From positions 30,701 through 94,700 of the forward strand of contig JBBIQS010000021.1 in the NCBI GenBank assembly GCA_037442205.1: a stretch of DNA of 64,000 nt, read 5' to 3'. The notes beneath the pieces are model-generated. The model saw only the letters and a program-made list of their open reading frames with translations. It did not search any database and had not been told where the DNA came from. The stretch is from JBBIQS01 sp037442205 (GTDB taxonomy: Bacteria > Myxococcota > Myxococcia > Myxococcales > UBA5297). Numbering within the stretch: position 1 is the first letter of the stretch; each line of letters opens with the position of its first letter. This document shows positions 16,748 to 25,269 of the stretch, piece by piece. Both the position numbers and the translations under genes were made by a program.

Positions 16748-18277
16748 CTAGACGATGCGGAAGGAGTCCTTGACCACACAGCGCCGCTCGCGCGTGAAGC
16801 TGACCGCGGTGGTCAGCCCCTCGCCGGTCGGGCTGGCGATGGTGAAGCTGGTGTAGCCCTCGCCGTCGAGCCCGAGCCCGGCGTAGCTGGGCCCGTTCTT
16901 GACGAAGATCGAGGTGTTCACCGCCCGGGCCATCCGGTGCAGGTTGTCGATGTTGGTGGAGTGCATCACCGCGGTGTGGCCGAAGCCGTGCTCGGCCTGG
17001 AGGGCGCCCTCGATCGCCTCGTCGACGTTGCGCTTGCGCACGAAGCCCACCACCGGCAGCAGCAGCTCGGCCTGGACGAAGGGGTGCATCTGGTCGACCT
17101 CGGCGAACAGGAGCCGGGTCTTGTCGGGGACGTGGATGCCGGCGGCGCGGGCGATCTTCTGGGCGTGCTTGCCCACCCAGTCCTTGCTCGGGTGCAGCCC
17201 GTCCTCGCCCACCACCAGCTCCTCGACCTTGCGGATCTGGGCCCCGGTCAGCTCGTAGGCGCCCTGGTCCTTCATCGCCTCCTTGAGCCGGTCGGCGATC
17301 GAATCGACCGCGAAGATCTCCTTCTCCACGATGCAGATGATGTTGTTGTCGAGGCTGGCGCCATTGACGATGTCGCGGCCGGCGCGGTCGATGTGCGCGG
17401 TCTCGTCAACCACTACCGGCGGGTTGCCCGGGCCGGCGCAGACCGCCCGCTTGCCCGAGGCCATCGCCGCCTTGACCACCGCCGGGCCGCCGGTCACCAC
17501 CACCAGCCGGATGCCCTTGTGCTTCATCAACTGCTGGGCGGAGTCGATGGTCGGCTCGGCCATGCAGGCGATGAGGTTCTCCGGGCCGCCGGCGTTGACG
17601 ATGGCGTCATTGAGCAGCTCGACGTGATAGCGGCTGATGCCCTTGGCCGAGGGGTGGACGTTGAAGACCACGCTGTTGCCGCCGGCGATCATCCCGATGG
17701 CGTTGCAGAGGATGGTCTCGGTGGGATTGGTGGTCGGGGTGATGGCCCCGATCACGCCGAACGGCGCGCGCTCGGTGATCGTCAGCCCGTGGTCGCCGGA
17801 GAAGCTGGCCGGGTGGAGGATCTCGATGCCCGGGGTCTTCCAAGCCACCAGCAGGTTCTTCTTGACCTTGTCCTCGGGGTTGCCGAGGCCAGTCTCCTCC
17901 GCCGCGCGCTTGGCCAGCTCCTTGACGTGGGCGGTGGTCACCTCGCGCATCGCCTGGATGACCTTGGCGCGGACCTCCAGGCTCAGCTCGGTGAGCTGCT
18001 CCTGCGCGTCGCGGGCGGCGGCGACCGCCGAGTCCATGTCATCGAAGATGCCCTTGCGTCCGCGCGGCCCGCCCGAGGGCTTGCGGCGGAAGGTCTCGAC
18101 GTAGTTTCCGCCGTCGCCGGCCCCGAAGCGCTTCTCCGCCGAGCGGCGGTCGTCGGGGTGGACCTTGGGCGGCTTGGCCGGGGCGTTGCTGGGGGTGACG
18201 GCGGAGGCGCTGCCGCCCTGGATGCGGCGGACCACCGCGTCCACCAGGGCGTCGATCTGTCGGTCGTCGAAGGCCAT
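16748..18277 (-). CDS. CoA-acylating aldehyde dehydrogenase, BMC core enzyme (PduP/EutE type)
   Basis: A 509-residue NAD-dependent enzyme converting an aldehyde plus CoA to acyl-CoA inside the compartment. Residues 1-20 (MAFDDRQIDALVDAVVRRIQ) form an amphipathic helix typical of encapsulation peptides. A Pro-, Gly- and Arg-rich linker (about 21-75) is some 45 residues longer than in PduP. The catalytic domain starts near 76. TPTTNPTET, GNPPVVVDETA and SLDNNIICIVEKE are family motifs; Cys315 is the predicted nucleophile, with Ile where PduP has Pro just before it. FVKNGPSYAG and TPTGEG-like TIASPTGEG close the protein. It lies 51 bases after the pentamer gene and 36 before the second BMC-T gene. 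The aldehyde is unknown. Confidence 0.93.
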   Translation of the reverse strand: MAFDDRQIDALVDAVVRRIQGGSASAVTPSNAPAKPPKVHPDDRRSAEKRFGAGDGGNYVETFRRKPSGGPRGRKGIFDDMDSAVAAARDAQEQLTELSLEVRAKVIQAMREVTTAHVKELAKRAAEETGLGNPEDKVKKNLLVAWKTPGIEILHPASFSGDHGLTITERAPFGVIGAITPTTNPTETILCNAIGMIAGGNSVVFNVHPSAKGISRYHVELLNDAIVNAGGPENLIACMAEPTIDSAQQLMKHKGIRLVVVTGGPAVVKAAMASGKRAVCAGPGNPPVVVDETAHIDRAGRDIVNGASLDNNIICIVEKEIFAVDSIADRLKEAMKDQGAYELTGAQIRKVEELVVGEDGLHPSKDWVGKHAQKIARAAGIHVPDKTRLLFAEVDQMHPFVQAELLLPVVGFVRKRNVDEAIEGALQAEHGFGHTAVMHSTNIDNLHRMARAVNTSIFVKNGPSYAGLGLDGEGYTSFTIASPTGEGLTTAVSFTRERRCVVKDSFRIV

Positions 18278-18328
18278 GGGTCCTTCCTACGTTCCCGAGG
18301 GGAGGGGAGAGGGGATGAGGCGCTGCGA

Positions 18329-18619
18329 CTACTGCTTGCGGTAGCGCACCTGCCCGCCGACCTCGATGGTGTCGACGATGGCCATGATGGTGGCGTCCAC
18401 CGGCCGGTCCTTGGTGACCTTGGTCTGGCGGGCCGAGGAGCCGGAGGCGTAGAGCACCACTTCGCCGACTCCGGCGCCGACCGAGTCCACCGCCACCACC
18501 TGGGTCTGGGTGGGCTTGCCCTCGAGATCCAGGCCGCGCACCAGCAGGAACTTGAGGCCGTTCAGCTCCTCTTCCTTCTGCGTCGAGATCACCGTGCCGA
18601 TCACCAGGCCGACGTTCAT
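18329..18619 (-). CDS. BMC-P pentameric vertex protein (EutN/CcmL family)
   Basis: A 96-residue protein predicted to form pentamers that cap the shell vertices. MNVGLVIGTVISTQKEE is the family's first strand and loop; the core includes VVAVDSVGAGVGEVVLYASG and the C-terminal DTIEV segment. Length and motif order match the EutN/CcmL family. Only one pentamer gene is present in this locus. The coding order is BMC-T, BMC-H, lipoprotein, BMC-P, dehydrogenase, BMC-T. Confidence 0.93.
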   Translation of the reverse strand: MNVGLVIGTVISTQKEEELNGLKFLLVRGLDLEGKPTQTQVVAVDSVGAGVGEVVLYASGSSARQTKVTKDRPVDATIMAIVDTIEVGGQVRYRKQ

Positions 18620-18685
18620 CGAATGGCTCCTTCGGAGGTGCGCCGGAAGGCCGCGGCGGCGCCGTGCCTTCCTCGAAAACTCAGG

Positions 18686-19123
18686 TTAGTCGCAGGTCAG
18701 CGGGGCGGTGAGCTTCCAGCCGTCCTTGGTCTTGACCGCGCTGTCGACTCGGAAGCTGTAGGGCGTGGTGCCGGCGGTCACCGCCACCTGGACGTTGGTG
18801 GCGTACTCCACCTGCGCGCCGCAGCCGGGGGCGAACCCCATCGTCGGCAGCACGTTGGAGACCTGGGCCTTGCTCCAGTCGGCCTTGCTCAGGCAGGCGG
18901 CGAACTTCTCCTGGTGCTTGCCCAGGTCGACCGAGTAACCGGTCAGCGCCGGGCAGACCGCCGCGTAGTCCTGGGCCGAGACCACCAGGCTCTCGGAGAG
19001 GCCCTTGAAGTCCTGGCTGCGCAGGTAGCCGACCACGTCGCCGGCCAGATCCTGGACGGTGGAGGGACCGCCGCAGGCCGACAACAGCGCCAGCCCACCC
19101 AGCAACGCACGCCACTGCTTCAT
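18686..19123 (-). CDS. Small lipoprotein of unknown function inside the BMC operon
   Basis: A 145-residue protein starting MKQWRALLGGLALLSACGG, a lipoprotein signal with lipobox LSAC; a GGCG-rich ribosome binding region precedes ATG 19123. The mature part has four further cysteines (CPAL, CLSK, GCGA and terminal TCD), suggesting two disulfides in the periplasm, and a C-terminal segment KDGWKLTAPL like small secreted ligand-binding or scaffold domains. No family is recognised. An exported protein is not an expected part of a cytoplasmic shell operon, yet it lies between hexamer and pentamer genes on the same strand with gaps of 86 and 66 bases. It may be a chance insertion or a link between the compartment and the envelope. 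Confidence 0.75.
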   Translation of the reverse strand: MKQWRALLGGLALLSACGGPSTVQDLAGDVVGYLRSQDFKGLSESLVVSAQDYAAVCPALTGYSVDLGKHQEKFAACLSKADWSKAQVSNVLPTMGFAPGCGAQVEYATNVQVAVTAGTTPYSFRVDSAVKTKDGWKLTAPLTCD

Positions 19124-19209
19124 CGCACTGCGCCTTTCGCCGCGACCGCGAGGCACGCCGGAGAGGCCCTCGCCCGGAGACGAGGGCCCCGCCAGCCGTT
19201 GCGCCCGGG

Positions 19210-19515
19210 CTAGCGGCCGCCTTCGGCCTTGGCCTGCTCGGCCCGGCCCAGCGGCAGCACCAGGTCGATGTTCGGGTGCGGCCGGGGGATGACGTGGACG
19301 CTGACCAGCTCGCCCACCCGCTCGGCGCCGCGGGCGCCGGCCTCGGTGGCCGCCTTCACCGCCGCCACATCGCCGCGGACGATGGCGGTGACGAAGCCGC
19401 CGCCGATCTTCTCGTAGCCGACCAGCTCGACCTTGGCCGCCTTCACCATCGCGTCGGCCGCCTCGACCATGCCCACGAAGCCCTTCGTCTCGATGAGTCC
19501 CAGTGCTTCAGCCAT
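19210..19515 (-). CDS. BMC-H hexameric shell protein (PduA/PduJ-like)
   Basis: A 101-residue single-BMC-domain protein, the likely main facet component. It starts MAEALGLIETKGFVGMVEAA, a near-canonical BMC-H opening. The pore region reads YEKIGGGFVTAIVRGDVAAV with the usual Gly-rich pore loop, and VHVIPRPHPNID carries the family C-terminal motif. Start ATG 19515 follows GGAGAGG. It lies 86 bases after the first BMC-T gene. Confidence 0.95.
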   Translation of the reverse strand: MAEALGLIETKGFVGMVEAADAMVKAAKVELVGYEKIGGGFVTAIVRGDVAAVKAATEAGARGAERVGELVSVHVIPRPHPNIDLVLPLGRAEQAKAEGGR

Positions 19516-19601
19516 GTGCGCCTCTCCTGCTGTGATTGGCCGTTCGCGAAAACAGCCCTAGGTACGCGGTGCCGCTGCCTCGATTCGTCTCGCGGCGCCG
19601 C

Positions 19602-20240
<639 letters not shown>

Positions 20241-20283
20241 GGACGCTCCAGTCGGGAAAGAGGTGCGCAAAAAAAGACGTTCG

Positions 20284-20312
20284 CCTATACCGCAGAGTTG
20301 CCGACCTGACAA
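20284..20312 (-). promoter_or_regulatory. Sigma-70-type promoter of the BMC operon
   Basis: On the minus strand, TTGTCA (20312-20307), a 17-base spacer and TATAGG (20289-20284). Transcription would start near 20277, leaving a leader of about 37 bases before ATG 20240. No operator repeat is obvious. Confidence 0.65.
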
Positions 20313-20458
20313 GCGGCTCATTCCTCGAAAAAGCTTCTTTCCACAAGGGAATGGGCCATCGCCGGCGGGTGCTGGCGGGGGCCGGTGGGTCCTCGGCCCC
20401 GGTGGCCGAGTCGACCTCGGGAGGGTCGGGCTCGGCAGCGGCTGGCGGCAGGACGACG

Positions 20459-20488
20459 TTGGGAAGCGCGCGAAAAAGCTGATATTCT
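20459..20488 (+). promoter_or_regulatory. Possible promoter of the Cys-rich lipoprotein gene
   Basis: TTGGGA (20459-20464), an 18-base spacer and TATTCT (20483-20488), about 80 bases before the ATG. The match is moderate. Confidence 0.45.
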
Positions 20489-20573
20489 GCGCAAATGCCG
20501 GAATGACTGTGGCGGGGCCCGGGGCCCCGCGGGGCTGGCAAGGCCCCACCGGCGCGAAAAGTGGAGGAATACC

Positions 20574-23500
20574 ATGCAGATGCGTGTGCTCTTCGCCCTC
20601 GGCGCGGCGCTCGCCATCGCCGGCGGCTGTGAATGTCAGCCGAACATGGGCGTGGCGGGGCGGGACGTCGGCGGCGCCGGAGACGGCGGCGGCCAGGGTG
20701 ACGGCAGCTCGCTCGATTCCGACTCCGGCGTTGTCGGCGACGACGGCGGCGGCAGCGGGGACGACGGCGGGACCCCCGACGCCGACCCGGGCTGCGGCCT
20801 GCGCACCTGCACTACCGCCGGCGCCAAGTGCGGCGAGATCGGCGACGGCTGCAACAGCGTCCTCTACTGCGGCGGCTGCAACCGCCCCGAGTTCTGCGGC
20901 GGCGGCGGAGTGGCCAACCAGTGCGGCGGCAAGCTCTGCAACAAGCTCACCTGCACCGACTTCGCCGCCGGCAAGAGCGGCAAGGCCTGCGGCCCCATCT
21001 CCGACAACTGCGGCGGGGAGATCGACTGCGGCGGCTGCGCGGCGGGCGATCAGTGCGGCATGGGCGGCACCAGCATCTGCGGCAAGGTGACCGCCGCCGA
21101 CGGCGGCGCCATCTGCGTCCCCAAGACCTGCGCGGACCAGGGCATCAGCTGCGGCGCGGCCGGCGACGGCTGTAACGGGCAGATCCCCGGCGGCTGCGGC
21201 AGCTGCACCTCGCCCGACTTCTGCGGCGGCGGCGGCCCGGGCAAGTGCGGCCGCAACGGCGTCGGCGCCGACGGCGGGACGGCGACCTGCGTCCCCAAGA
21301 CTTGCAAGGACCTGGGCTTCGACTGCGGCCCGGCCTTCGACGGCTGCGGCGGGCAGATTCCCGGCGGCTGCGGCACTTGCACCGGCAACGCCTTCTGCGG
21401 CGGCGGCGGGCCGAGCAAGTGCGGCACCACCGTCTCCCCTGACGCCGGGGCGGTGTGCCCGGTGAAGACCTGCCTCGACCAGGGCATCACCTGCGGCCCG
21501 GCCAGCAACGGCTGCGGCGCGCTCATCGCCAGCTGCGGCCCGGCCTGCACCGCCCCCGACATCTGCGGCGGCGGCGGCGTCCCCGGCCAGTGCGGCGGCA
21601 CCACCGCCGCCGACGGAGGCGTTTCCTGCACCGGCCTGTGCCAGAACCAGGTCAACTGCGGCGCCAACCCGACGACCACCATCACCGGCCGCGTCACCGC
21701 GCCTGGGCACGTCGACACCGTGACCTGGGGCTCTCCGGATCCCATCTACAACGCGCTGGTCTACGTCCCCAATGGCACGGTCCAGCCGTTCACCGCGGGG
21801 GTGGCCTGCGACCAGTGCGCCAAGGCTACCGGCAACCCGCTGGTCTCGACCAACAGCGCTCCAGACGGCACCTTCACCCTGACCAACGTCCCGGCCGGGG
21901 TCAGCTTCCCGGTGGTGGTGCAGCTCGGGCGCTGGCGGCGCACGATCACCGTCGGCCCGGTCACCGCCTGCCAGACCCTGAACGTGGGCGACCTGCGGCT
22001 GCCTCGCAACCAGCAGGAGGGCGAGATCCCGCTGATCGCCATCGCCACCGGCCGGGTCGACACTACCGAGTGCGTGCTGCGCAAGATGGGCGTCGACGAC
22101 GCCGAGTTCACCTCCTCGGCAGGCAACGGCCGGATCCGCCTCTACCCGGCCTACAACAAGGCCTCCTGCGCCGGTACCGGCGCTGGCCAGATCGCCGGTC
22201 CCACCGGCGGGGCGAACGCGTGCGCGCTCACCGCGAGCCTCGCCGAGCTCAAGAAGCACGACATGGTGATCTTCTCCTGCGTGGGCTCGGCGGTGACCCA
22301 GACCGCCACCGACCAGCAGAACGTCGTCGACTACGCCAACGCCGGCGGCCGGATCTTCTCCACCCACTTCAGCTACGTGTGGATGGACAAGACCAGCAAC
22401 GCCAACTCGGCCTGGGCCGGGGTGGCCAACTGGGCGGGAAACAACAGCAACTTCGGCGATGCGCCCCTGACCGCCACCGTCAATGCCAATCCCGGCGGGA
22501 TCGTCGGCAAGGGTGTTCCGTTCCAGCAGTGGCTGACCGCGGTGGGGGCCAGCACCACCAATGGATCCACCGTCGACGTGGGCTTCTTGCGCGACAATCA
22601 GTGCGGGATCGTTCCCCAGACCCCGCCGTGGGGCCTGGACTGGATCAACATCCCGGCGCCCAACGGCTCGCCGTGCACCAGCACCACCAACAACGTCACC
22701 GTCCACATGACCTGGAACACGCCGGCGCCGGCCCCCGGGGTCAACCAGTGCGGCCGGGCGCTGTTCAGCGACTTCCACGTCAGCAACGCCAGCGTCGCAG
22801 CCGGGGACACGTTCCCGACCAAGTGCACCACCGGACCGCTCACCGCCCAGGAGAAGGTGCTGGAGTACATGCTGTTCGACCTCTCCTCGTGCATCGTCCC
22901 CGACGTGCCGCCGCCGCCCACCTGCGTCAAGAAGACCTGCCAGGAGCTGGGCATCGGCTGCGGCCCGGCCCCCGACGGCTGCGGCGGGCAACAGATGTGC
23001 CCGCCGTGCAACGTGCCCGACACCTGCGGCGGCGGCGGGGTGGCCTTCCAGTGCGGCCATCCGACCTGCGTCAAGAAGACCTGCCAGGAGCTGGGCATCG
23101 GCTGCGGCCTCGCCCCCGACGGCTGCGGCGGCCAGCAGACCTGCCCGCCCTGCACCCTGCCCGACACCTGCGGCGGCGGCGGGGTCAACTTCCAGTGCGG
23201 TCACCTCACCTGCGCTCCCAAGAGCTGCATCGACCAGAACATCGGCTGCGGCCCGGCGGGCAACGGGTGCGGCGGCCCGCTGGACTGCGGCCCGTGCACG
23301 ACGCCCGACACCTGCGGCGGCGGCGGGGTGGCGTTCCAGTGCGGCCACACCGCCGCGCCCTGCAAGCCCAAGACCTGCACCGACCTGGGACTGAGCTGCG
23401 GCCCGGCGGGCGATGGCTGCGGCGGCCCGCTCAGCTGCGGCCAGTGCTCCGAGCCGTTCACCTGCGGCGGCGGCGGGGTGCCCGGGGTGTGCGGGCGCAT

Positions 23501-23657
23501 CGGCTGCCCGATCAGCACCTCTTGCCAGGCCCAGGGTGCCGAGTGCGGCCCGATCACCGACGGCTGCGGCGGGACCATCCAGTGCCCGGCCTGCCCGGCC
23601 GGCCAGACCTGCGGCGGCGGCGGCGTGGCCAACAAGTGCGGCGGTGCGATGAAGTGA
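20574..23657 (+). CDS. Large Cys-rich repeat lipoprotein
   Basis: A 1,027-residue exported protein. The signal peptide ends at lipobox AGGC (Cys19), followed by an Asp/Gly-rich linker (about 25-68) suited to crossing the envelope. Residues about 70-350 hold five copies plus a partial copy of a roughly 45-residue unit with the pattern C-x4-C, CG, DGCGG, C, C and CGGGG-x(3-4)-CG. Five more copies fill about 783-1027. Between them lies a non-repeat domain (about 355-780) with a carboxypeptidase-regulatory-like beta segment (NALVYVPNGT, FTLTNVPAGV) and a region with HDMVIFSC and GGRIFSTHFSY, resembling a glutamine-amidotransferase-like/ThuA-type fold without a clear active site. Such repeats are common in Myxococcota surface proteins and are often misnamed in databases. 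GGAGG precedes the ATG. Role unknown, probably cell surface. Confidence 0.85.
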   Translation: MQMRVLFALGAALAIAGGCECQPNMGVAGRDVGGAGDGGGQGDGSSLDSDSGVVGDDGGGSGDDGGTPDADPGCGLRTCTTAGAKCGEIGDGCNSVLYCGGCNRPEFCGGGGVANQCGGKLCNKLTCTDFAAGKSGKACGPISDNCGGEIDCGGCAAGDQCGMGGTSICGKVTAADGGAICVPKTCADQGISCGAAGDGCNGQIPGGCGSCTSPDFCGGGGPGKCGRNGVGADGGTATCVPKTCKDLGFDCGPAFDGCGGQIPGGCGTCTGNAFCGGGGPSKCGTTVSPDAGAVCPVKTCLDQGITCGPASNGCGALIASCGPACTAPDICGGGGVPGQCGGTTAADGGVSCTGLCQNQVNCGANPTTTITGRVTAPGHVDTVTWGSPDPIYNALVYVPNGTVQPFTAGVACDQCAKATGNPLVSTNSAPDGTFTLTNVPAGVSFPVVVQLGRWRRTITVGPVTACQTLNVGDLRLPRNQQEGEIPLIAIATGRVDTTECVLRKMGVDDAEFTSSAGNGRIRLYPAYNKASCAGTGAGQIAGPTGGANACALTASLAELKKHDMVIFSCVGSAVTQTATDQQNVVDYANAGGRIFSTHFSYVWMDKTSNANSAWAGVANWAGNNSNFGDAPLTATVNANPGGIVGKGVPFQQWLTAVGASTTNGSTVDVGFLRDNQCGIVPQTPPWGLDWINIPAPNGSPCTSTTNNVTVHMTWNTPAPAPGVNQCGRALFSDFHVSNASVAAGDTFPTKCTTGPLTAQEKVLEYMLFDLSSCIVPDVPPPPTCVKKTCQELGIGCGPAPDGCGGQQMCPPCNVPDTCGGGGVAFQCGHPTCVKKTCQELGIGCGLAPDGCGGQQTCPPCTLPDTCGGGGVNFQCGHLTCAPKSCIDQNIGCGPAGNGCGGPLDCGPCTTPDTCGGGGVAFQCGHTAAPCKPKTCTDLGLSCGPAGDGCGGPLSCGQCSEPFTCGGGGVPGVCGRIGCPISTSCQAQGAECGPITDGCGGTIQCPACPAGQTCGGGGVANKCGGAMK

Positions 23658-23668
23658 GCCTTGGCCGA

Positions 23669-23697
23669 GGCCGGCGCCCCTCTCGCGGGCGCCGGCC
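23669..23697 (+). terminator. Terminator after the Cys-rich lipoprotein gene
   Basis: A perfect 11-bp stem GGCCGGCGCCC / GGGCGCCGGCC with a 7-base loop, 11 bases after the stop codon, followed by a short pyrimidine-rich stretch (TCGTTCCCCT). Confidence 0.7.
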
Positions 23698-23836
23698 CGG
23701 TCGTTCCCCTCCAGGCCTTGGCGGGCGCCCCGAGGGAGGACCGGCGGAGCGCTAATCGCGCGCGCAAAGCTCCCAACCCTGCTAGAACGGCGGTTCGCTG
23801 GAAGGGGTCCTCTCCCGCAAGGAAAGGAGCGGCCGC

Positions 23837-24406
23837 ATGGCGCCCACGTTCGAATCGCTGGGGAGTCTGAGCTACGCCGAGGTCGACGCCGCCTTTCGTC
23901 AGGGCAGGCCGGTCGACCCCGAGAGCCTGCTGGGCTGGGAGCTCAAGGGGTGGAACATCTTCCCCCACCTGCTGGCCAAGGCCATCGGGCGCATCGCCAA
24001 GGCTCAGCGCTTCGCCAAGGGTTTCTTCCGTTTTCCCGGCGAGCAGGCGATCTACGGCTACAACGTCGACATTGTGCCCGCGCCGCTGACCGAGGAGTGG
24101 CAGGAGCGGCTCGTCGGCGGCCAGCCGCTGCGGCGGCGGTTCTTCCGGGTCCATCCCGCCAACGAGGGCGCCCACCGCGGCGGGCGCTTCCCGGAGGCGC
24201 TGTTCTTCGACTACTCCGAAGGCCGGCCGCGCTCGGGCTACTTCAACGGCGGCGGGCTGCGCGACTTCCTCGTCCAGGCCGATCCCGCCGACCCCGACCT
24301 ATTCCTGCTCAAGGCCTACCAGCTGGTGGGCCCGGTCTGGTCCGAGGGCGGGATGGCCGTCCTCAGGCGCTGGCGGCGCTTCGACTTTCGGCCGGCATCG
24401 CCCTGA
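23837..24406 (+). CDS. Conserved-looking protein of unknown function
   Basis: A 189-residue soluble protein with no signal peptide or membrane helix. It begins MAPTFESLGSLSYAEVDAAF; the middle has GEQAIYGYNVDIVPAPL and RRFFRVHPANEGAHRGGRFP, and a FDYSEG/GYFNGGGLRDFLVQ segment follows. It is rich in aromatic and arginine residues. No family is recognised. AAGGAG seven bases before the ATG is a strong ribosome binding site. The thioesterase gene starts 27 bases downstream, so the two probably form an operon. Confidence 0.8.
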   Translation: MAPTFESLGSLSYAEVDAAFRQGRPVDPESLLGWELKGWNIFPHLLAKAIGRIAKAQRFAKGFFRFPGEQAIYGYNVDIVPAPLTEEWQERLVGGQPLRRRFFRVHPANEGAHRGGRFPEALFFDYSEGRPRSGYFNGGGLRDFLVQADPADPDLFLLKAYQLVGPVWSEGGMAVLRRWRRFDFRPASP

Positions 24407-24433
24407 GCCGCCCTTCCCACGCAGAGGCACACC

Positions 24434-24874
24434 ATGGCCAACATCACCGATCCCGCTCTGTTCAAGGTCGAAGCCGACGTGGAGGTCCGCTGGAACGACA
24501 CCGACGCGCTGGCCCACGTCAACAACAGCCGCTACTTCGCCTACTTCGAGGAGGCGCGCTTCGCCTACATGCAGAAGGTGGCGCCGCAGCTGAAGCTGAG
24601 CGCCTCGGGCCCGGGGATCATCCTGGCGCGCACCAGCTGCGACTACTTCCTGCCGGTCGGCTATCCCTGCCGGCTCAAGATCGGCTGCCGGACGCTGCGC
24701 ATCGGCCGCAGCAGCTGGGAGGTAGAGCACCTGGTGCGCGACGCCGAGGGCAAGGAGATCTATGCCCAGGGGCTGGCGGTGCTGGTCTGGTTCGACTTCC
24801 TCACCAACACCAAGATCCCGATGCCCGACGACGTCCGCCAGAAGATCGAGAAGCTCGAGGGGCAGAAGTTCTAG
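24434..24874 (+). CDS. Hotdog-fold acyl-CoA thioesterase (YbgC/FcbC family)
   Basis: A 146-residue predicted thioesterase hydrolysing an acyl-CoA to free acid and CoA. The first strand and central helix carry VRWNDTDALAHVNNSRYFAY, where the Asp in the NDTDALAHVNN segment is the predicted catalytic residue of the 4-hydroxybenzoyl-CoA thioesterase class. Length and motif position fit the family. It probably shares an operon with the unknown gene before it. Its substrate cannot be told; a link to the acyl-CoA made by the BMC dehydrogenase 6 kb away would be speculation. Confidence 0.85.
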   Translation: MANITDPALFKVEADVEVRWNDTDALAHVNNSRYFAYFEEARFAYMQKVAPQLKLSASGPGIILARTSCDYFLPVGYPCRLKIGCRTLRIGRSSWEVEHLVRDAEGKEIYAQGLAVLVWFDFLTNTKIPMPDDVRQKIEKLEGQKF

Positions 24875-24902
24875 GGAGCGGCCGAGTCTTCGATTTCTTC
24901 AA

Positions 24903-25232
24903 TCCCAGGGACCGACCAGGTCTGTCCCGAGGATAGGCAGGTCGTATCCCGGGGATAGGCCGGTCGTATCCCGGGGATAGGCAGGTCGTATCCCGGGGAT
25001 AGGCAGGTCGTATCCCGGGGATAGGCAGGTCGTATCCCAGGGATAGGCAGGTCGTATCCCGAGGATAGGCCGGTCGTATCCCGGGGATAGGCAGGTCGTA
25101 TCCCAGGGATAGGCCGGTCGTATCCCGGGGATAGGCCGGTCGTATCCCGGGGATAGGCAGGTCGTATCCCAGGGATAGGCAGGTCGTATCCCAGGGATAG
25201 GCAGGTCGTATCCCGGGGACAGGCCAGGCTTC
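24903..25232. repeat. Tandem array of 22-bp palindromic repeats
   Basis: Fifteen head-to-tail units of exactly 22 bp: 13 near-identical copies (24925-25210) flanked by a degenerate copy at each end. Each unit is a 13-bp palindrome, TATCCCNGGGATA, plus a 9-base spacer GGC[A/C]GGTCG. Variation is limited to the centre base (G or A), one inner-arm base in two copies, and the A/C in the spacer. It lies between the thioesterase stop (24874) and the RNase Z stop (25270), convergent genes, so it is not a promoter for either. Long open frames through it follow from the repeat period and are not coding evidence. Confidence 0.95.
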
Positions 25233-25269
25233 GCTGGAATAGGTGAGTTCTTTCGCGTGGATACGAGGA

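Larger units (their letters stand above)
20241..20573. other. Divergent control region between BMC operon and Cys-rich lipoprotein
   Basis: 333 bases without a gene. The left part holds the minus-strand promoter of the BMC operon and an A-rich tract; the right part holds a plus-strand promoter-like pair. Between them lies GC-rich sequence with weak GGGGCC/GGCCCC complementarity. No riboswitch fold or regulator site was recognised. No sigma-54 element was seen. Confidence 0.6.

Noticed and set aside
16187..19213. A 1,008-codon open frame opposite the BMC operon
   Set aside because: It crosses several minus-strand genes with unmistakable BMC and dehydrogenase motifs and shows only low-complexity composition.
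20241..23348. A minus-strand open frame fused in frame upstream of the first BMC-T gene and running through the Cys-rich gene
   Set aside because: It is Ala/Gly-rich shadow sequence; the BMC-T protein has its own ATG, ribosome binding site and promoter.
20574..23657. Annotation of the Cys-rich protein as tryptophan synthase alpha chain
   Set aside because: Similar Myxococcota repeat proteins are sometimes named this way, but there is no TIM-barrel sequence; it is an exported Cys-rich lipoprotein.
23840..23860. GTTCGAATC, resembling a tRNA T-loop
   Set aside because: It lies inside the start of a well-supported coding gene, and no cloverleaf can be drawn around it.
24903..25232. CRISPR array
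   Set aside because: Units are contiguous without unique spacers, the period is 22 bp, and no cas genes are nearby.
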